From the NCBI GenBank assembly GCA_009741485.1, contig CM019214.1, positions 53,027,310 through 53,091,309 of the forward strand: 64,000 bases of DNA. Reading direction: 5' to 3'. The stretch is from Malurus cyaneus samueli. Lineage: Eukaryota; Chordata; Aves; Passeriformes; Maluridae. This document shows, piece by piece, positions 37,601 to 50,590 of this stretch. Within the stretch, counting starts at the first letter, position 1; each line of letters opens with the position of its first letter. The notes under the pieces are model-generated. The model searched no databases, was not told the origin of the DNA, and saw nothing but the letters and a program-made list of their open reading frames with translations. Both the position numbers and the translations under genes were made by a program.

Positions 37601-40190
37601 ACTGCAGTGTTTCTCTCCTGCAATTATAATACCCATAATAAATATTTCTCAGTGACACCTCCTGAAATGAACTGCTTATGCAGCTGGGACCACCAGCTGA
37701 GCTGTACAGCCCATAAGCTTTTATGGGAAATGGCAGAAGCATCAGATACAGCATCTTTACAGTACCCTTTTGGCCTGCTATTATGGCCTAAAGAGCCTAT
37801 GATACAATGTGAAAGATTGTGTGGCAGTGTTGATGACAATGGCTTTTATCTTCCCTGCACTCAAGCATCTTGGTTTTAGACATTTGTAAATAAATCTCAA
37901 ACAATAAAGTCTAGCAATAAAATGTAAAGTGTGTAATATATTAAATTGTCTGTAAAACATCAAAAACATTCTTTCAAAGCCTAGAAAAAAAGACTTGTAG
38001 TCCAAATCCTGTAGTTCTGAAATTCCATGTATTTCTACTGCATTTAAATCTGAATTCAAATTTATTCCTAATTCTAATTCTAAATCTAAATAAAATAATT
38101 CCATAGTCTAAGTAAAATTTGAAAGTTTGTCATATATGTTAGGATTAATCTTAACAATCTCACTGCCATTATTTTGAAAGGAACTGTGAAAGAGGAATAG
38201 AATGTAATTTTGTGCTGTTTAGTAAAACCACAAAAAACAAAGATTATGGCAACATTTGGTAGAGAGACATAGGCTTGATTTCTGTTTTAGAGACCAACTT
38301 TAGTGGTCTCAGATATAAACACAAGGAAGCAGCACTGTTCATTCCAAAAGGAGGAAGATGATTGTACTTTTGTCCCTGAAGCTCAGAGTCATGTACCTGG
38401 AATGTTAAAATACCCAAGACGCATTATTTTTACTGCAATATTTATTGCATACCATGTGCCAGGGAAGTCCCAGCACTGGTCCTGACACCAGACCATGCTG
38501 ACACCATTGCCAGTGGAGCTCTGAAGGCAGCAACATTCAACAGTTGCATGAGGTGCTTAAATCTTCCAGTCTTCATGGAATAGCTCCTAGCTCCTTGGCA
38601 AGTCTGAAAAATTTACACTTTGTAACTATTAAAAGCCAACTATTAAAGCTAAATGTTCTCAAACTGGGAGAACTGAGGGCATTTTGCACCTTGGGGTATC
38701 AAAATCATTAGAATCTCTCCCCCTACACAGTCTCCCATCATGTGGCCCTAACAGCAATTAGAGAAAACTAGGGCAAACTTAAGATTGAAGAATGGGTAAA
38801 TAACTGTTTTCAGGCAACTAAACTGAGCCTTTGAGCCCAAGCCTGTTTCAGACTAGGAAACTTTAAATGTCTCCACGTAGGTGTCTATAGATGTCTAAAA
38901 TCCTGTTACAGGCAATGGAGCCCAGAAAGCATTTCAGCTCATGATAAAACAGATACCTAGAGGATGAGTCAGCTGCCCACACGTGGGTTTGCAGGGGCAT
39001 TGGATGTCTCTAGGCATGCATGGAGCCATGTGGATCTTTGGGAGGCTGCTGCCCTTCTAGAGCAGCACCAGCTGAGATCACTGAGGACATGGGAACTGGC
39101 ATTAATGCCCTGTCTTGTGACCATCCTATCCTCATGATGGTCAGATGAATTGCCCCTCACATCCCCACCAATTCTGAATTCTCCTCCAAAGACACCACTG
39201 GGCACTAAATTTATCAGCCCAGACTGATCTGTCTTAATCTCAAAATGAATCCTGTCTGTCAGAACCATTCAAGGAGAAACAGGTGCCACAGTTACACGAT
39301 GCCAGTTTTCTTCTTCAATGTAGAGACACAGAAAAAACATTAGGCATCATGGTAATGAATGAATGCAATGTGATAGCTTGTAGGGCAAATGGTATCAAAC
39401 AGGAGGAGGAAGGTGCCATTGCCTCCCCACATACCATCTGTGATAGCTTATGGAGCTCTTGTCAACATTTTTAAAGAAGAATTTAGTGACAGGTGGGGAA
39501 GGATTTCATAGAGAGCTATAACATCTGGTCACAGTCTAGAAAAAGATAATAAAAGGCATGGGAGATGTTATCATGCATTGTTGTCAATGTTTAGACCTGT
39601 TTACATGGAAAGAAATTTCTCTCTCCAAAATTCTATAAACTATCAGAAAAATATTCAGAGAGGTTACTTGCTTAAAGACATAATTTCTGAGGCGTATTTT
39701 CCCTTAATAGAGAGAAGCTAGCACATGGAGGTAGGGATTTTAAGCCTAGGCTTGCCTGGCTTTTTCACAGAGATGCCCTAGGCTGATTCATTCTGCTGCT
39801 GAACAAGCAAGTTTTCTGCAGGAGGTCAGAGCAGAAGAGCAAATCGCCCCCCTGTAGCTGTGATACTTATGACACTATTTAGTGGTGCTAACACATCAAA
39901 GTGTAACCCCCAGAAATGTCTCCAGGCTCTGCATGAAACCTCACAGACCCTGGGGAATGCACTGAGAGAGGAGAGGAGAGGCAGAGTCTGCCCTTTAGAA
40001 GAGAGCACACTGTCAATTAGCGCAGAGATTCGCTGAGGTGCATCTTGGTGGCAGCGCTTTCCTTTCATCTTTCTCAAAATATCTAATCTCCCCCAAAGCC
40101 ATAAAAGTACAACTAGTAGCACATCTCAATGTTTATCACCAGAAATTGTTAATAAGACTGAAGGTTTCCTAGAGGGAACCTGAGGAAACA

Positions 40191-40230
40191 TTCCATTACT
40201 AAAAAATTTCCATTCCATTACTAAAAAATT
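40191..40230. repeat. 22-bp tandem duplication
   Basis: ttccattactaaaaaattt is repeated with period 22, giving nearly two identical copies. Confidence 0.92.
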
Positions 40231-43200
40231 AAAACAAACCTGTACCATTTAAGTAAGTTGTGTCAGTGTCAAAGCAACCTGCTCTTGAACAAACCCAGAT
40301 GTCTCTGATTAGACATATCACCTAGAGATGGATGATTTCCTCACAAGCTGAGAAATTATTCTTTTTTGTGCAGTGAAAGGTAACAAGGAGCTGCTGGGAT
40401 CTCGTCCATTTCCCACAACAGTGATTGCAAATTTGCTGCAAAATTTATGGGCATCTATGAGGGAATCAGAGGGGATTTGAGAGGAAAAGCATTGTACATA
40501 TAAAGTAATGTAATAATTATTATTTTTGACTCAATATAATTACAAATGAGCTTCCACCAGCTACTAATTATCTTCTTGGTTACAGAGGCCATATTTTATT
40601 TAAATAAAGTGGAATGAAATGTTGGTGAAAGCTACATAAGTAGTACTAACTAGAGGACACATTGGAGGAGACGTATTTCCCTTTTAGGCCCTTGGATTCA
40701 GGGTCTTGTTTTTAAAGCCACTGGAATGAAAAGTACACAGAAACAGAGCATCCTCCTGAGCACCTGAGAGACCCTGGGTCAAGCTCAGAAAGAAATTTAC
40801 TTTCCTTGAATGTGTAACAAGGAGTGCAGGTGAAATTAATTTGTGATAGAGCTAGTTGCTCTTGAGTTCTGTCTGAAAAAAAAAAAGAAAACCAGACAAA
40901 ATAACTTTTTGGACAGGAACCTAGGGTCATATCCCTCTCACCTGTCTTCAGGCACTCATGGTAACCTCCAGTGTTTTCTGCAGTCATGGAGCTAATCACA
41001 TCTTTGTTGATTCTCTAGATGCCTAAGTTACCTGGGAGGAAGAATTCACCCAACTTCACTTTAAGGAACTTTAAAAGCATCCCATGCATGGAAAGTCAGA
41101 TCTTTCCTCCCACCCCCAGGAATGTCTAAACCCATCTCTGACAAAACACTGTTATGCTACATTTAACTCTGAAAACTAATTAGCATTCATAATCATGGTT
41201 ATTGGTATGAACTCTAAGGATGAAACAGAGCAAGACAAGGTCACCTTCAGTCCTCACCTAAAAACTCCACCCTAAATAGACAAGACTCCCATCATCTGAG
41301 AGGATCCACGATTCTCACTTCTGAGTTGGAAGACAAAGCCTGTGGAAGCAGAGGAGAAGGTAAGAGATGTGGTGAGGTGGAAATCAGGGAAGGAAGAAGG
41401 AAATTACTCTAAATTGTATGCAAGGAAGCAAGTTGCAAGGATCACCGTTTTTCCAATATTTGGCAAAGTACATTGGCTTAATGTTGGACTTGGTGCATCA
41501 GACCTAAATTCACAGTGAAATTAAAGTATTGAAAGACAAAGACAGAAATACCAGAATGATCAAAGATAATTAAAGACTTGTAAGATAGTATATTTTTTGA
41601 TATTTAAATGTCAAAATTATTTTATGGCAACAACAATAGCTGTCAAGTGCAAATGCACTGAGCTTTCCATTCACCTTTCAAGTACCAATTTAATCAGCAG
41701 ATTTAATACTTTTCCCTTCATAGACAATGGGCCTATATTTTGTTTATAGTGTTGGTAATTTATATTCAAAGTATCATTGTTACCATGAAACATTCATTTA
41801 ATATCTTTGTTAATTATTTATTCCTAAAGAGCTGTTTTTCTTTGAATTGTGGCTAAGCACTCATGGTCTTGCTGTGAGATATTCACCACTCCAAGCAGAT
41901 TTGCAGCTGAAGTCACAAAGCCCTGCCATGAAGCCCACTAGCAGGCTGCACTCTGGAGTCCAGAGTGGCAATGGCAGTCTGACAGGCTTGAAAACCTTGC
42001 TGAGTGTCTCACAGTGCAGGTACTACAGGTAAAAAAACCCAGACACAACCACAGCATGCAAACCTTTACATACACACACAGTCTTCCTATTATAGCATAA
42101 TGAATGTACTTTATCTGTATTTGCAGCTGGTTCAGCTTACTCATAATTATCTGGCTCATTTCTTGTACATCACACTGAATACATAAATGTAATATACAGA
42201 GAAGTAGAAAAGTGATAAAAAAAACTAACATAAATCTTACAACTACAAAAAAAGCGGAAGGCAATATTCCCTGTGATGATGAAGATTCCAAGTTGAAGAG
42301 CACATATTGTTTGAAAGGTTTCTCTCTTTCTTTTGTCTGAAAGAGGAGTAGACATTTGGTTTTAACCCTGCACTATTACAGCCCATTTTATAACACACAT
42401 GAAATAATTTTTCCGTATTTAGTTATCTGAACATTTAGCACCACATGCCCAGAACTCTTTGTTGAATATGAAATATGTATTCTTTTAGTGCCTTTGATGA
42501 AATTCAGTAAAAATTAAATGGTATTGTTTTTGCAGTTTCTCTAGATAGCAACCTATGCCTCTTGTGTATGGACTAAATTTCCATCTGTGATTAAAATGAT
42601 AGGTGTCTTGTGGTTTATAAAATCCAATCCTATTTACTTAGCTGTATTTTTAATTAAATGTGCTGTGCAGTCAAACTCTCTGTAGCACTTGTATGGAGAA
42701 TGCTATAAAACTAAAATGAGTGACTGAATGTTATATTGGGTAAGGATTGCAGAAATGCATTTTAATGTTTTTAAAGTATGCTCATAAAACTGTTGGACAG
42801 GCTGAAAATTCAAGTTTCCTGAGGAGAAGAAGGTTTTTCATTATTTAGCCAGACTGACATACGATTAGTCATTACAGTCTACCCAGAAAATTAAAAAAAC
42901 CTCCTTTATGCTGCTATTTCCTCTCTGAGTCTCAGGAATTTCTACCTTACAGCTGTTTTCATCAACCACAGCAGAGCAGGTGATAAATGAGACTTCTCAC
43001 CCTGCTCACAGATTTGCGATTCTGGTGGCCCTGCCACAGGAATGAAGGACTTGAAGCAATGGGTATTTGAATTCTGCCTATTTTCAAATCATGTGTACAT
43101 CTTACATCTGGAAACACAAACACCCTTAAATTACCAGATGACATTGGATAGGAGATATATAATTATCTGGAAGTATATTCAGTACTTTGTTCTTTTATTG

Positions 43201-46200
43201 TTCTTATGCCCATGACTGGAACATGCAGAGCCTCAATTTTGATCCCATTCAGATAATGCTTGTACCAACACAAAAACAAAAGATGGTCTCTGCCCATAGC
43301 AACATGACCTCAACAAGAGATTATAGAGAGATACAGGGTGATGCATAGGTTATGCCAGAAGGAAAGATGGGCAGTAAAGCACTCACTCTAAAAGCACACA
43401 TCCACTTTAGAGTGAAATAGGCAATGATCTTCAAAATGACCCTTCCTCTCTAGTAACTATAAAAGGAATCTCGGAATTTGGGAACCAGATATTCCACCTT
43501 ACAGATGTCTAAGATAAAAGGAGATGAATCCCAAAGAGTCAGAATAACTTCTGTCAATTTTCTCTGATTAGGACAAAGATAAGACTTAAGGAAGGCCTTT
43601 TGCAAGAAAAGGGAGCAAAGGAATGAGTTCAGGCATATTTAAATTGAGCTGATTCAGTAAGATTGACTCCTCACTATGATACCTGCTCATGCACTTCCCA
43701 CTAATGTAATACTGCAAACAATGACTTTGAAGTGTATTTTTTAAATACATCATTCAATTCCCTAATCTTCTGCATTAATAAGACAACACTCTGCATCTGG
43801 CAGAAAGTTTAAATAAAGTTGTAGAAGCAAAATGTACAGCAACCACTGCAAGTACTTCTTCACTCTCTGAGTCAATTTTGTGACTCATGGCTCTATTACA
43901 CTGAAGCTGGGAGCAGTGAACATAAAGCTTCTTCTCTTTCTGGTAGCCTCTTTCCACTCTAAAACAAAATTTTCGGTGTGATCCTGTATATGTTTGCAGT
44001 TGTCAACTACAAAACAGACCAAGCCCATTCTTGATGCAAGTGACTTGCCCCCCTGAACATTTGTTGCAAATGAAGTCAAAATCTTGCATTATTGTCTGAT
44101 AATCATTGATGCTCACACAATATGAAATGATTGGGCATGGTGGGACTGATCAAGACACAGCAAAATCCACCATCGTCTGAAGTTTAACTCTTTCTAAGTT
44201 GCTGGGGTGCTTTGAGCCTCAGCTGCAGCTGTGACAGTAGCTCACACGACAAACAGAAAGTGTGAGGATCAGGCAGCAGCACAGTGTTATCTATTTGTCA
44301 CCTCTACAGCATAGTTAAGCACACAGCTTTTTGCTGCCTGTCTGGATATCTGCTTTTATCACAGATCTTCACTTGCAGAACAGGAATCACACCAGTTTCT
44401 TTGTAATCTTCCTTGACTATCCTGGATTTAAAAAAAAAAAATCTGTGCACAAATAATTCATTGAGTGTTGAGTGATTTTTGTGTGTGTTCTCAGAAGTTT
44501 TAGCTCTTCCTGTTATTTTTAGTATTAAAGCACCAAAAGATTTAAGTTGAAGAAGGAAACTCTATTCTGTGCTGTGAACCTGAGTGTATTAAGCTCTTCA
44601 CTTTTATAGTGGTGATGAGCATAGTAGCCTAACAATTTAAATTACACACTTACTACTCACTTACTAAATTTCCACAACACATCCAAATATGCATGTGACA
44701 GTTTAAAGTCAGAAGGGAAATGGTAGAGCTGTTGCAAAGCCATACTTTTTAAAAAAAGAAGACTACATGCCACTAATCAGAGGAGACATGAATATTTTTA
44801 AAATACATTTTTAATGTGTTCAAGTCATTGTGTAGGCACTGTTTGAGTTGCCTACATGTTCTTTGTCCGTGTACAAATCTTCAGATGTTAAAATAGAAAG
44901 TGTTTGTACTTGTTGCATCATGCTGTCTTGTGAAGAAAGCAGTGATCTTTGACAATATTAAATTTTGTGGCTTAAGGGCATAAACAGAAGATGAATGTCC
45001 AGCCTAGAGGGAGAGTTCTGCCTATTTCCACTGATGAACTGGCCAAAAGAAGGCAGTCTTTGAAGGATAAGCTTCTGCTCTACTAACAGCATTCTTCTCT
45101 AAATAAATAGGCCAGTATGTAATTTTCAAGGATAGCGAAGAATACAAATTTAATCTTTCATTATCTTGTTCCGCACATCCTAGTTTATTTTGCACTTGGA
45201 TGGATTTCAAGGGATTGTGAATGGGTGAATCTTCTGCAGTTGTCTTTTGTAATGTTGCATTACCACTGTTCTTTCCAGGAAAAACAGAGCATCCCACCAA
45301 GTCACAAAAAATGCTGAAAGCAAGAATAACAATGTTCTGTTTTAGATAAGTACTCTCATAACAGATTGAAAATGGCACAATATTGATGAGCTATGTGAAG
45401 GCTCTTGCTTGAATGCTCAGCTGATAGAAGCTTTGGCTGTTGTACTGAGTAGAGCTGGACAGAACAAAGTTTGCAGGAACTCAAAATCTGTTCTGTGATG
45501 ACATTAATTATTGGTGATGAAATTAGCTCTCATTTTCAGACATGGAATAATAAACAGCTAAGCATTCCTGACTCCCAAGGTCTGCAGATACTACAGCAAT
45601 AAAATCCTGCAATATGCTCAAATGTCAACAGAATGCAACTGTTTCCAACCCTTGGTTTCTTTCACCATTGAACTTTAAAGAAGAGCTCGCTACTCGTGTG
45701 ACATATAATGTATCTATTCAGTGAGGTTTGCATGTAATTACGGATTATTACACACAAAAGGCTTGGTACCAATCCCTGGCACATACAAGAACAATAATGG
45801 GATATAAAGCTCAATATTATCGTGTGTGGTTTTTTCCTGTTTTTATCAGTTCTCTGTAACAATATAATTGCAGGATAATTAAGGAATGGGGGACATTTGA
45901 GGCAAATAGTTTGATCAGTTCAGTTCATTCTGGTGTATCATTTTAGGGAATGGAATCAGACTTGCTCTGCCTGGTGTCTGGACAGTCTTGCTGTGATTTG
46001 GTTCCTCCACCACTGAGCTCTACCCGTTGCTGGAGAGGAGCAATTCTGCAACCTCCCAGAGCAACAGCTGGACAATGGTGCAGGACCTGGTGTTTTTTTA
46101 ACCAACTCAGTCATCCCTGGTGACAGGAAAGGAGCAGGAAGGTGACAGGGCAGGCTAGATGGAATAGTGGAAAGGTTGGGAGCAGCAGGCTGTGGCTTTT

Positions 46201-47415
46201 TTAGACAAGGGAGCTAAAAGAAAAAAATACAAGTTACTTATCTACTTTCTGCTGCAAGGAGTATGGGCAGAAAGTTTTCTCCTTTCCATTTCCTTCCGCT
46301 TCAGAAAAAATCTCAGCCACTATTTGCCTCAGCTTGACTGTGCTCAGCTAGGAGGTCAGATACTCCAGCTGGGCATTGTGTGTCCTGCAGCATCAGTGAG
46401 ACTGAGCAATTCCAGCTGTGCTGCCTCTCCCCTTCTTGGTACAGCAAGTGATGCTGTCCATCCATCAGCCACACTCCCCAAGTGTGACTTACTCAGTCTG
46501 CCTTCATTGCACACTCACTGATAATCAATCTGCCAGGCATTGAATGCCCTTATTGTAGTTACAGCACTGAATATATTTTATATATCCACACAATTTATTT
46601 CATCTTCTGTTCCTATTAAAAAAATACATATATCCTTAATTCAATGTAGGCAGAATCACTCAATTTCTCTTCGTTCTTCGGCTTCAATTTTGTTGCTGGT
46701 ATTTATCTTGTCAAGTTCCAGTAGCAAAACACATTTACTAGCTGCAGTTACAAGAATTATAAATGGGTTTCTTTCTTTGCTTAATTTCATCAAACCAGGA
46801 GGTTTGGTAGTACCAGGAATTTGCAGGGACACAACAGTGAAATAACTCCTGCATCAGTGTGTTCATATCAGGGCAGAAGTTTTTCAGTCTGAGAGAATCC
46901 CATGGGAAATTAGGAGGAATACTGAGCAGATAGACAGTGAAAAAAGAGCCATATAACTTACTGATTCCAAGGCATTCTGCTGAAATACTAGCTACTTCTT
47001 TTTGCACCAGAGGGAACTGCGCTGAGAAATACCTTTGGAAGTCCATTGCTTTCTAACTGATTTGATAAAAAAAGAGCAAAAAATTACATTTGGTACCTGA
47101 TTTTTCAAGCTGTTTTGCTGATGCTTAATTACAGGTGTTTGAAGAGCTCTGGTGACTCCAGCGTGTTAAGTATTTCCAGTATTAAGACCACAGAAGCATA
47201 ATGGTACATTCGTTAATTATTCCACTGGAAGTGGAGGTCAGTCTATCCATTAAATTATCACAATCAAACTGTTCTAATCAATATTACATTATTTAATTAA
47301 TAAGTATAAAAAGTATTCTTTTGAAACATGAGAACCCATATGCTAGGAAAAGCTTGTATGGTTGTTTCTTATAGAGGAAACTTAAGATATCCAAAATTCA
47401 TACAAGATAGAACAA

Positions 47416-47455
47416 GGGCACAAGAATCAAAGCAGGGCACAAGAATCAAAGCAGG
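47416..47455. repeat. 19-bp tandem duplication
   Basis: Two perfect adjacent copies of gggcacaagaatcaaagca, plus two bases. The full identity suggests a recent event. Confidence 0.95.
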
Positions 47456-49194
47456 ACTTTGCTGGTTTTTTTCAAAGTAAAAATCGATTGTCAGATACAG
47501 CTGTGAGGACCACAAGATCACAAAATATATTGGAGTTATATGTGAGACAGCTCTAAAAGCTTTTTTGAATTCATGGACATCCCAGGGCTTCTTACAACAG
47601 TCTCTTTAGAGTTGATTTTTTCCTTTCCTCAGTACCAAAATAAGCCTAATAAAACCAAAGGAGCCATAATGTCATCCCTGCCAGTACTGCAGCATAATGA
47701 TCTAAAATTGAATAGATTAGCTTAAATTGAAACATTTTTTGGCATCATAACAGAACCATTATGGGATATTTGGTTACCATAGGAACACAGGTAATGAAAG
47801 AAGCGCTGTCACTAAATCATGAATCTTGAAATAGATTAATACAGACATCGGAAACAAAACCTCATGTATTACATTAAAGGACTGATCTCACTGACACACA
47901 ACTCTGTCTGGCATATAAACTTTCACTTTACTGATTGTACAAATTCAAAAAACAGACTGTGCCCAGATGTCATTCAAATGAATGACATCTTTGTTCAATG
48001 TTTGGAAACAAAAATAAGGTCTGATGTTTTCAGAAATTGCTGCTATGTATTTGCTGTTCACCTGTGTTAAACAAATATTCTTAAACAAGAAAATAGTACT
48101 TTCTGAAAGGTAACATTTGACAAAGAGAGCAGCATTCTATACCTACTGCAACACTTAGCCAGAATCTGTAATTGCTAGAAATAGCTACTTTCCTAGAACA
48201 TCTATTTTCTGAGTTTTAATGTTAAATACCATTCTGTTGTTATTGCTTTTTTTCCCCCAAGGTAAATAAGAAGCTCTTTGCCTTCTTTATCAAACAGTTT
48301 GTCAACAACTACAAAAACAAGTTTCTACTCTTCTTGAACCACATTGAAAAAGCTCAGCATCTACAGCCACTGTCCAAAAGGTGAAACCCTGTATGAATCT
48401 CTGTGCAATGAGGCAGGGGTGTGTGTACTTGTGCTTTCTTTTTCTCTTACACAAAATTGTGCATCAGCACCCACATGAGAAAACTTTAAACTCTCAATCT
48501 TCAGCAAAATCACAAACAAAACTGGCCCTCCAATAATTTCAGCCATATTTGCTTGGAATGAAATTCTTTGTTACTGAATAAGTTGCCAGTCAAGGAACAC
48601 AGTGTCCTACTAAAGTTTAGCTAAAGTAGCTAAAGTTTATTATAGCAATATGAACAATAACTACCATAACTTGAGAAAGACAATGAATAATAAGGAAGGA
48701 TGCAATCTAATAACTCTGGTGTTTACCTAAGCCTTAGCAATCTGACATCCAACCCATCTAACCAACATTTAACGAAGATTGGAGTTATACAGATTGGAGG
48801 ACAGGAGTTATAAACATTGAGATCCAAAGATAGGGTTGTGAGACACAGAGCATTTATTACATACATGACTGGTCTTTAGGGGGATTGACAGCTTTACCAT
48901 GCCATTTGAGAAGCGGGTCTGGATTTGAGCTGTTGCATTTGCAGGATTAGAGACTTTAGTTAATATTTGTTTCTGTATTGTAGTCACATTTCCGCCACCT
49001 TCCCCTAACAGACATTAACAGCAATATGTTAATATTCCTTGTTTCTGACTCCATTATTTCATTGTTATGAGAGCAATTAAGGGAAAATTAATCTTGAGTA
49101 AAGCTGTTAATTATAGTCTCAACTTCCACACTACTCCTGAGACATAAGTACTGGTGTCATATTTCCACCTTGCAGGCAAAAAGGAACCAAAAAT

Positions 49195-49257
49195 TCCCAA
49201 CCCCCCACCACCCAAAAAAACCCCAAAACCCTCCCATTCCCAAACCCCAAACCCCTC
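49195..49257 (-). repeat. C/A-rich strip, G-quadruplex-capable
   Basis: The plus strand is made of C3-C6 runs separated by A-rich spacers. The minus strand therefore has seven or more G runs of at least three with short T/A loops, which satisfies the usual G-quadruplex pattern several times over. The minus-strand frame across it (GWWGVGNFW-type text) is compositional. Confidence 0.85.
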
Positions 49258-50051
49258 TAAAATGCAGCCTAATTCCTATTTTCTCAATAATAATTTTACA
49301 GAACAGGAGATAACAGCAAGCAGTTGAAACAACAAAGGTTGCAAGTGGCACTCTTCACCCAGGAAACAGTGAAATAAAAGTCTGTTTCTGGTTTGTACTT
49401 TTTGTTTTCACACTTACCCTTTCTCCAAATAAATGAGCAGAGAAAATGGCTGGATATTTCCAGCAGACATTGAGAAGTCATTCCATGAGAAAGCCTTCAA
49501 AATAGCATCCCCACCAGAGGATGGGTCCTCAACCCAGCTGGCAGGTCTCTCAGTAGCTGTGTTTTGGTCAGCACCCAGGTGATAACTTCATCTGTAAATT
49601 CCCACTGCCCAGAGGGCACACGGAGTGCTTCCCACAGCACCTGCCAACCCTGCAGGAACAGGTTCCTGGACTTTAACAACAGGTATCATGGCAGGTATCT
49701 TTCGTTCAGGCATTTCAGAAGACAAAAAGCTCTTAATATTGCAGTACTGTTCAGACTGGATAATTGCAAACTTACAAGGCATTGAACACCTAAATAAAGC
49801 CCTCTTTGAAATGTATTACAAATGCAAAGGGGTGCTGCTTAGTTCTCTTACAAAGGGGTTCTCATTAAGTCCTCTTAGCAGAATACTTTCCTAGACATAG
49901 TCTTGCACACCTTACCATCCCTCCTTTTCTCACACTATATGAGCCTGAATAGACTATATGATTAGGCAGACCAGAAAGTTTGAATTTATTTATCTTCTTT
50001 TGTCTATCCAATGCTGTTGAAAGAAGGGCAGAAGAAAAGATGCCTTGAGTC
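49258..50051. other. Gene-free unique DNA
   Basis: No gene or repeat is recognised. A moderately GC-rich block at about 49500-49680 supports short overlapping frames on both strands. None gives a peptide I recognise. Confidence 0.5.
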
Positions 50052-50590
50052 TGACTGGACTGAGGTTAATTTTCTTTCTAGAACCCCGTTTTTGGATTTA
50101 TGACTAAAACAGTGTCAGTTGGACACCAGTGTCTTGGCAATGGCTGAGCAGTGCTTGTGCAGCATCAGGGTTTTATTTTTCCCACTCTTCCCTAGCAAGG
50201 GAGCCGGGGGGAACATAAGAAGCTGGGAGTTGACATGGCTGGGACAGCTGACCACTGATCAAGGGGATAGTCCATGCGTTTTAATGCTCTGCTCAGACAC
50301 AAAAGCTCAGGAGGAGTAGGATGGGGGGGGGGGGGGGGGGGGGGAGGGCGTGATTGTGATTTTGGTCGCTGTCTTGCCAAGGAAGCACTCTGTGTGCAGA
50401 GGCAGAACTTTTGGGGAGGGGGCTCAACATTTCCCTGCCAATAGGAAGTAGTGAATGAATGCCCTGTTTTGCTGTGCACCTATTACATGCCTTTATCTTG
50501 AACAGAGAGTCTTATTGATTTTGCTCTTCTCTCTCCCATCCTGCTGAGGCATGACTGAGTGTGTCGGTGGGGGCCAGGACTAACCCACCA
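50052..50590 (+). mobile_element. Solo LTR, avian ERVL-type (degenerate)
   Basis: This block follows the order of landmarks of a common avian ERVL-class LTR. It has a 5' TG and ggttaattttctttctag, then tttttggattta, agaagctgggag, acatggctgggacagctgac and aaggggatagtccatgc. A G-rich centre follows, then a 3' part with gcctttatcttgaac and ctctctcccatcctgctgag, ending near taacccacca. The TG...CA ends are about 540 bp apart, normal for the family. The promoter TATA region of the consensus is eroded. No internal retroviral genes and no second LTR are present, so it is a solo LTR left by recombination. No target-site duplication is evident. The exact subfamily is not assigned. Confidence 0.85.
50323..50344 (+). 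repeat. G22 homopolymer inside the LTR
   Basis: Twenty-two consecutive G residues followed by aggg. The LTR family has a G-rich segment at this point, so this is probably an expansion of it. It is quadruplex-capable, prone to sequencing and length error, and likely variable between individuals. Confidence 0.97.

Larger units (their letters stand above)
34561..49194. other. Gene-free unique DNA
   Basis: Almost 15 kb with no recognisable gene or transposon. It contains an A29 tract at the start, two short tandem duplications (40191, 47416) and locally more GC-rich patches (about 38960-39270, 39800-40050, 41860-42030 and 45990-46520). Splice-bounded open segments occur at 41907-42028 (plus), 46962-47056 (minus) and 48262-48380 (plus), discussed in findings. 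No chain of exons with matching phases could be built. Confidence 0.5.

Noticed and set aside
46000..46520. GC-richer patch as a possible promoter or LTR
   Set aside because: It has no CpG clustering, no TATA/initiator arrangement and no match to the LTR landmarks used at 50 kb.
6446..47056. Joining the minus-strand candidate exons (46962, 14506, 6446, 490) into one gene
   Set aside because: The phases do not form a continuous chain. Only the 46962 and 14506 segments are phase-compatible, and the others do not follow. Without transcript data the join would be invention.
49157..49351. Minus-strand frame rich in G, W and F (GWWGVGNFW)
   Set aside because: It is the translation of the low-complexity C/A-rich strip, not a protein.
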